From Rhodamnia argentea (taxonomy: Eukaryota > Streptophyta > Magnoliopsida > Myrtales > Myrtaceae): DNA of 64,000 nt. This document shows positions 58,600 through 64,000 of the stretch, one piece after another. The stretch covers positions 25,599,294 to 25,663,293 of the forward strand of contig NC_063155.1 in the NCBI RefSeq assembly GCF_020921035.1, written 5' to 3'. Below the pieces are notes generated by a model that did not search any database, was not told the origin of the DNA, and saw only the letters and a list, made by a program, of their open reading frames with translations. Made by a program: the position numbers and the translations under genes. Positions within the stretch are counted from its first letter, which is position 1, and each line of letters starts with the position of its first letter.

Positions 58600-60971
58600 A
58601 TGGATTTCTTCACCAAAACGACGGGGGTCAAGCTCCGGAGCCACCTCGACAAGTACCTCGCCCCCGGCGCCGCTGAAGGCGAGCCCGTTAGGCAGATCCG
58701 CGGCAGCGGGCACTCGCGGTCCTTGACGTGGGCGGTCGAGCGGGTGGAGGGGAAGAGCCATCTCGTCCGGCTCCGGAGCTGCCAGGGCGGGTACCTGGCC
58801 GCCACCGACGATTCGTTCCTGCTGGGGATGACGGGGAACAAGGTGGTGGTTGTGTCGCCGACGGGGGAGGGCGAGCTCGACCAGTGGAACACGGAGTGGG
58901 AGCCGATCAGGGACGGGTTTCAGGTGAGGCTGAAGTCGTGGTGCGGGAAGTACCTGAGGGCCAACGGCGGGACGCCGCCGTGGAGGAACAGCGTGACGCA
59001 CGACGAGCCGTACACGGGAAGCACGAGGAAGTGGATACTGTGGGACGTGGAGGCGGTAGAGGCGGAGGCCGCCGTGCGAGGGGCGTTGGGGAAGTATCTG
59101 GCGTCCCTGTCGAGCTTGTCGTCGGTGGCGGAGGACGCGCTGAGCGTCTTTGGGTCGGATAGCGGAGGATCGCCCAGAGAGTCCAACCTATCGAATTTGT
59201 CCTTCGAGCAAGATCAGGTGAGCCTCGTCAAATTAACACAAAAATAAGAGTATAGATCATATTCATCAAAACTTACAAATCGCAACGCACATGACTAAAT
59301 TGGCCGTTCCAATAGCTGTTACGAATGCAAAATTTCGATCGATTCATCTTACTCGCTTTACATAATTTTGTAATTCTTTGTAGTAATCAGAGGTAAGGCA
59401 CGTAAATATCATTAGCAATTACGACATGTTTATCGGACCATCATCGTCGTATTGATTTATCTTATTAAAAAACTGCATTTGCCCTATCAACAAAATGTCC
59501 TTTCATCTCCGCGACTCAAACGAGAGCGTAAGTTGGCATGTGCCATACGCAACTTCGTATATCAACAGTCCAAAGCTATTGATCTCTAATTTTATGTGCC
59601 TCGCCTCATGACATTCGAAGTAGTAAGTGCTGATTCAGACATGAATTGTGCAAATCCAATGACGTAATAAAGAACTTGCTCTCGCTCGAAATAACAAAAA
59701 AATCCTTGTCGTTTTGAAGTGGAGAGAACCCGTCATGCTTAAGAAACGTCCAAAAATAAGATAAGCACTAAACTTTGCTTTTCTCCTCTCTTCGCCACTT
59801 CGACAAAACATATCAGTCTTATTACGTTCACGTTCGTTTACTAGTTCTGCTTTCTCTTCCTACGCAGTTCTCAAACCACAGCTCCAACAAGCTCCGCTCA
59901 GGAATGGACTTCTTCCGCAAGGCCAAGGCGGTCCGCCTCCGGAGCCACCACCACAAATTCCTCCACGCTGACGAGGATGAAGAGTCTGTCACGCAAGACC
60001 GAAAAGGATCCTCCAAGAACGCCAAGTGGACCGTCGAGGTCGTGAGCTCTAACAACGACGAAAACAGCTGCCTTTATGTCAGGCTCAAGGGCTGCTATGG
60101 ACGCTACCTCACCGCGTCCAACAAGCCCTTGCTGCTCGGCGGCATCTCCGGCTGCAAGGTCCTGCAGACGCTGCCCAGGCGGCTCGACTCATCAGTTGAG
60201 TGGGAGCCAATCCGAGAGGGGAGCCAGGTCAAACTCCGGACGCGGTACGGGAATTTCCTGAGGGCTAATAAGGGTTTCCCACCGTTGAAGGACTCCGTGA
60301 CGCACGGTATCCCCCACAGGACCACGACCCAGGATTGGATACTCTGGGACGTTGACATAGTAGAGATCGAGGTTGATTCTCCAAGCGCTAGCGATCAGCT
60401 AGGGCGAGCGCAGCCTATTGACCATGATGCGGATTTATCGATGGTGTCTGAGAACAGCTTCTCTTCAGTTTCAGAGATTTCTGGGAACCTTTCCAGGCAG
60501 GAGGTGTGTAACTCAAACCAAATTCATAACTCTCCCCAGTTGTTTTGTTTTCGAGATTATGAAACTAAACATGATATTACTTTTTGCCGACTAAGCAGCG
60601 CACGTGTAATCCTTTTACTTTCCCTTGATCTTTTACAGTCGAGCGATTCATTAGTGGCTTCGCTGCTTCCGCTACCTGTGTCGCCACCCCCAAATCGTGT
60701 GACAGAAGGCAGGATCATATACTACCACATAGCCGACGAGAATGGCGAAGTGGTGGGCGAGGACATGGAAGGCTACTGCCTCAATAATTTCAAGGGGAAT
60801 ACTGTGGAGGAACTGAGTCGTAAACTGTCGGAAGAGACTGGAATCGACAGCCTTGTTGTGTGTTCTCGCAATCCATTGAATGGGAAGCTCTTCCCTCTTC
60901 GCTTACGCCTTCCTCCTAACATCATCATGCACGTCGTTGTAGTCCCATCATTCTCATCAGGTAAAGACTAA
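58600..60971 (+). CDS. Two-domain DUF569 (actin cross-linking / fascin-like) protein
   Basis: Exons 58600-59217, 59868-60503 and 60639-60971 give 528 residues. Each of the first two exons encodes one DUF569 beta-trefoil-like domain with the same phrase order: MDFF-K-K-V-LRSH, then W-VE, then a 'GxYLxA(S/T)xxxxLLG' block, EWEPIR-G-QVKLR, G-LRAN-G-PP-SVTH, and WILWDV. The third exon encodes a different conserved C-terminal domain (GRIIYYHIADENGEVVGEDM) seen in longer family members. Arabidopsis At1g27100 (about 519 residues, as recalled) has the same layout. The intron at 59218-59867 is phase 0 with good GT and AG signals, and the peptide across it (DQ|FSNHSSNKL) stays open, so one fused gene is preferred over two tandem genes. 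Fascin-like folds suggest actin or carbohydrate binding; the plant function is unproven. Confidence 0.85.
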
Positions 60972-62702
60972 GAGTGCTTTCTTCGGCATCATCTTTTTTG
61001 CCATAAAAGGATCGTTTTTGGTTCTCTATTATGTTTTGCTAGAACACCTTTGTGAAATTTAATCTTCCATTAGATGCAGAAAGTTCCCAAGTAGAGTTAG
61101 AAATGATGGACAAATTTTTGGTGGAGAGTTGGTGCGGTAGTTAATTGGAACAGTAGATTCGTTCCAATTTATAGTGAGCTGATCTCATTATCAAGTGAAA
61201 ACAGTCATTGATGAGGCCATGGCTTGTCCATTAGTTCTAACTTTTAGGTAACCGTTGACTTCCCAGGTACACCACTCGCACATACTTTTGGTAGACTGCA
61301 ACTAATTTGGATCTACTTTTGAATTTCTGGCTCTACTGTGCTCTGTTTAGGTTGTCTTGTCCTCACAGTGCTCAAAGGCGCTGTAGCTTTTCCTTCTAAG
61401 CTAATATCATTTGTTCATGAGTCTTCTCAGTAAATTCAAGATCACCTCATCACATGCCCTTCTTTTGGTGTTTTCAGCGGCCTCAGACTTCACAAATCAA
61501 GCAATCCTATAGCATGCATCGAGGTGGGCATCTCAGTTTTGATAGGCACAAACTCGGTTAAGCATTGTATATTCTGATCCAGCCTTAGGTTCCTGGTTAT
61601 CCTCATGCTCATGTAGCAAGTGGTTTTCAAGTTATCTGGAGCTCAATTTAGGTATTTAATCTATTTTTTGGCTCTTCAGCATTTACGAGTCTTCCAATTG
61701 ATCATCCGCAAGTGGGAGATGTATAATCATGCGGCTCATATTCATTGTTTCTTCCACCATCTCCCTATTAGTTTGAGTGTAATATAGTTCTGTATATTCT
61801 TCTATACTAGTCAAGCAACATTTCATCTTGATTAAAACAGCCTTCTAAAGCAAGCAGGCATCTTGGAATGCTAATATGCATATCAAAGCAGAAAGTTTAC
61901 AAATTCAAAGCTTCAGAAGCACTATAAAATTTTCCCCTTTATGTTGCTAATTTGTCTAACTTCGCTGCTTATTAAGAAATTTAAGGGCAATTCTGAACTG
62001 GAGAAAGGGCCTTAACTAGATTTTCGTGCATGAAGATCGAGGGCACTACAGAGACATAGGGCTCCGCATTAGAAGAACAGCAATATGTCTGTCCCTAAAA
62101 CTCCAGGGCAACATCAGATAATCCAGTTTTAATTAACAGTTAAATATGCACCACTATATGACTCAATTCATACTTTAAAAAAAAATGGTCATGGACGCTG
62201 AAGTCACGGAGAAACAATGTCAGTGCCTTGTGCTAGAACACAGAATCTAGTATAATTGCATGCTATAACAAATTCACGTACCTGAACAGGAGAATCGAAT
62301 AGTGAAATATAGCACGCACCTTCAAAAGACTTGAGTGATGCTGCATCTGCGTAGAGGCTGTGATGTAGATTAAGATAAGGTGGTCATAATAGAGATGGAA
62401 CTCGTGCCATGTAACTAAGCCGAAAGCTTATGTACAGTTCCTATCCAATTGGACTCGAGATGAATTGCAACAAATAAACCCACTCTCTCGAGGTAGTCTT
62501 TGGTTACAAACAGGTGGTTTCCACCCTCTTTCACTGCAATATCGGAAGTCCAGCACCAGATTATCAGTTGAGAAGAACATGTTGCCAGATCTATATGTGC
62601 AAATTTTCTTGTTTCAGAATATTCCCAGCAATTACAGTTTTCAAATGAGAAAAGTTCAATGAAACAATTCTCAATTCTAGAACACTATTGAAGCGTTGAC
62701 CA
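60972..62702. other. Tail-to-tail gap between the DUF569 gene and CRR28
   Basis: AT-rich 3' regions of convergent genes. Only one small frame (62465-62662) is present, with no recognisable content. No repeat family was identified. Confidence 0.6.
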
Positions 62703-64000
62703 TCACCAATAGTCCATGCAAGAACAGAGGCCATCCTTGAAGTGATGAAATCGTGCACGATCTCTCACAATAATCTCCACATTAAAGATCCTGGAGATTA
62801 ATTTGGTGACCTTGTGACAGTCATTGCACACTCGAAGATTTTTAAATACACGAATAGGAGTGCCCTGTTTCCTGTTTAATAATCCAAATGCAATAGCAAG
62901 TCTCTCACTATGCAACCTGAGAGACTGCTCCTTCTCCTCCTTATGCTCAACATCGATCATTGGCACTTGTGAGATGTCAGGTACATAGCCAGCTGACTCT
63001 AATTTCTCTTCTATTTCCTTCAATGCCTCGTATATATCTTCAGTTTGAGGATGCGTTACGTCCCCAGCAAAAAATTCATGGGAGATACCATCTATTTCCA
63101 GTAAACTGCAACCTGGCTCTTTTGTTACACCTCTATCGGTCATTAATTTTCTAATCAGCGCAACATCGTCCCACCTCCTAGCCATTGCATAAACCCTAGA
63201 TAAAAGCACATAAGCACCACTACAAGAATCCCCTCCAGATGCGAGGATCTGCATAGCCACCTCTTCACTCAGCTCAATTCCTGCATTTTTCTTACTACAC
63301 GCATCCAGAATACTCCTCCATATTACCGCGTCTGGCTTAAATGGCATATTAGATACAAGATCTAGTGCTTCATCAATAAGCCCAGCACGAGCAAGAAGAT
63401 CAACCAAGCATCCATAGTGCTCTAATTGCGGTTCAATACTATACTCATTTATCATCTTATCAAAGTAGCTACTGCCTTCATCAACCATTCCTTTGTGATT
63501 ACAAGCACTCAGAACACCAACAAACGTTACAGAATTCGGCATTACTTTTTCTTTCATAACCATCTGGACAAAGTAATCCAATGCTGTTTCGGCTTGTCCA
63601 TGCATAGCAAATCCTAAAATCATGGAATTCCAAGAATTCACGTTGTGCTTTTCCATCCTCTGAAAAATCTGCTCAGCCATCCCCAATGAGCCGCACCTGC
63701 AATACATGTCCACCAATGAAGAATTGACAAGAACATCATCAACCACAGCCTCATCACACTTCCTCAAAATGTAAGCATGAGCCCACATCCCTAGAGAAAG
63801 AGAACCCAGACCAGCGCAAGCACTCAACACGCTCTGCATGGTGTACCCATCAGGCTCAAACAACTTCTGCATCTCATGGAATAATTCCATCGCAGCATTG
63901 AACTCGCCAAACCTTACCAAGGCATCGATCATGGCATTCCACGAAACCGCACTCCTCTCAGGCATTTTGTCGAACACCTTCTTCGCATCGTCCAAGACGC
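62703..64000 (-). CDS. CRR28: PPR-DYW RNA-editing protein, CRR28 type (5' end outside window)
   Basis: The open frame of about 430 codons runs off the right edge, so the N-terminal half is missing. The frame is already open at 64000, so no start codon should be sought inside. PLS-type pentatricopeptide repeats (VSWNAMIDALVRFGEFNAAM; EPDGYTMQSVLSACAGLGSL; VNSWNSMILGFAMHGQAETA) lead into E and E+ domains and a full DYW deaminase: HSE in LRLHSERLAIAFGLL, CNDCH, and the C-terminal CSCMDYW. These are the zinc-binding and catalytic residues of C-to-U editing deaminases. The phrases match my memory of Arabidopsis CRR28 (At1g59720), which edits ndhB and ndhD sites in chloroplasts. The next gene (DUF569) is also its neighbour in Arabidopsis as I recall. 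Confidence 0.9.
   Translation of the reverse strand, partial: VLDDAKKVFDKMPERSAVSWNAMIDALVRFGEFNAAMELFHEMQKLFEPDGYTMQSVLSACAGLGSLSLGMWAHAYILRKCDEAVVDDVLVNSSLVDMYCRCGSLGMAEQIFQRMEKHNVNSWNSMILGFAMHGQAETALDYFVQMVMKEKVMPNSVTFVGVLSACNHKGMVDEGSSYFDKMINEYSIEPQLEHYGCLVDLLARAGLIDEALDLVSNMPFKPDAVIWRSILDACSKKNAGIELSEEVAMQILASGGDSCSGAYVLLSRVYAMARRWDDVALIRKLMTDRGVTKEPGCSLLEIDGISHEFFAGDVTHPQTEDIYEALKEIEEKLESAGYVPDISQVPMIDVEHKEEKEQSLRLHSERLAIAFGLLNRKQGTPIRVFKNLRVCNDCHKVTKLISRIFNVEIIVRDRARFHHFKDGLCSCMDYW

Noticed and set aside
58600-60971. Two separate tandem DUF569 genes
   Set aside because: The phase-0 splice 59217/59868 keeps the frame open, and a third exon encodes the C-terminal domain known from two-domain members.
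1-64000. tRNA, rRNA, CRISPR or operon-like gene cluster
   Set aside because: I found no stretch with convincing tRNA A and B boxes or cloverleaf, no rRNA, no spaced identical repeats, and the neighbouring genes belong to unrelated pathways.

Overview
This window is nuclear DNA of a flowering plant, almost certainly a eudicot. Its genes carry GT-AG introns (plus two GC-AG introns) and encode plant-specific families: a galacturonan-binding wall protein, an LRK10L receptor kinase, a MORF RNA-editing factor, a DYW-type PPR protein, DUF569 and DUF1336 proteins. The spaces between genes are AT-rich and full of small fold-back repeats. The GC-cored fold-back family reminds me of repeats in Myrtaceae such as Eucalyptus, but that is a weak guess. 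A RAM2-type acyltransferase suggests a lineage that keeps arbuscular mycorrhizal symbiosis.

Layout. 0-4.9 kb: repeats only. 4.9-10.2 kb (+): a many-exon coiled-coil protein that I do not recognise. 10.2-17.6 kb: gene-poor, with a 1-kb inverted-arm element holding a GC-rich minisatellite. 17.6-23.5 kb (+): CW14/EDR2-like DUF1336 protein. 24.8-28.9 kb (-): exocyst subunit EXO84A. 30.4-32.3 kb (-): RAM2-type glycerol-3-phosphate acyltransferase. 36.6-37.9 kb (-): two-exon secreted GUB_WAK protein with a hydrophobic tail. 38-43 kb: repeats. 43.3-48.5 kb (+): TTC38-type TPR protein, with a decayed piece of plastid ndhH in its third intron. 49.2-51.2 kb (-): single-exon LRK10L1.5-type receptor kinase. 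52.9-55.2 kb (+): MORF8/RIP1-type editing factor. 58.6-61.0 kb (+): two-domain DUF569 protein. 62.7 kb to the right edge (-): CRR28-type PPR-DYW protein, cut by the window edge.

The genes are independent single-copy plant genes rather than an operon-like system. Two themes link some of them. MORF8 and CRR28, 7.5 kb apart, both belong to organellar C-to-U editing; CRR28 is known to edit transcripts of the plastid NDH complex, and a fossil of another NDH gene (ndhH) lies nearby. Several neighbours (CW14, EXO84A and GUB_WAK; TTC38 and two-domain DUF569; DUF569 and CRR28) match gene neighbourhoods that I recall on Arabidopsis chromosome 1, so the window looks like one ancestral block. RAM2 sits inside it and is absent from Arabidopsis.

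Exon coordinates were read by eye from splice signals, reading phase and recalled family sequences. Total coding lengths come out as whole codons for every multi-exon model given. No alignment or database search was run. I saw no clear tRNA, rRNA, CRISPR array or intact retroelement, and nothing I would call a new defence or biosynthetic system.
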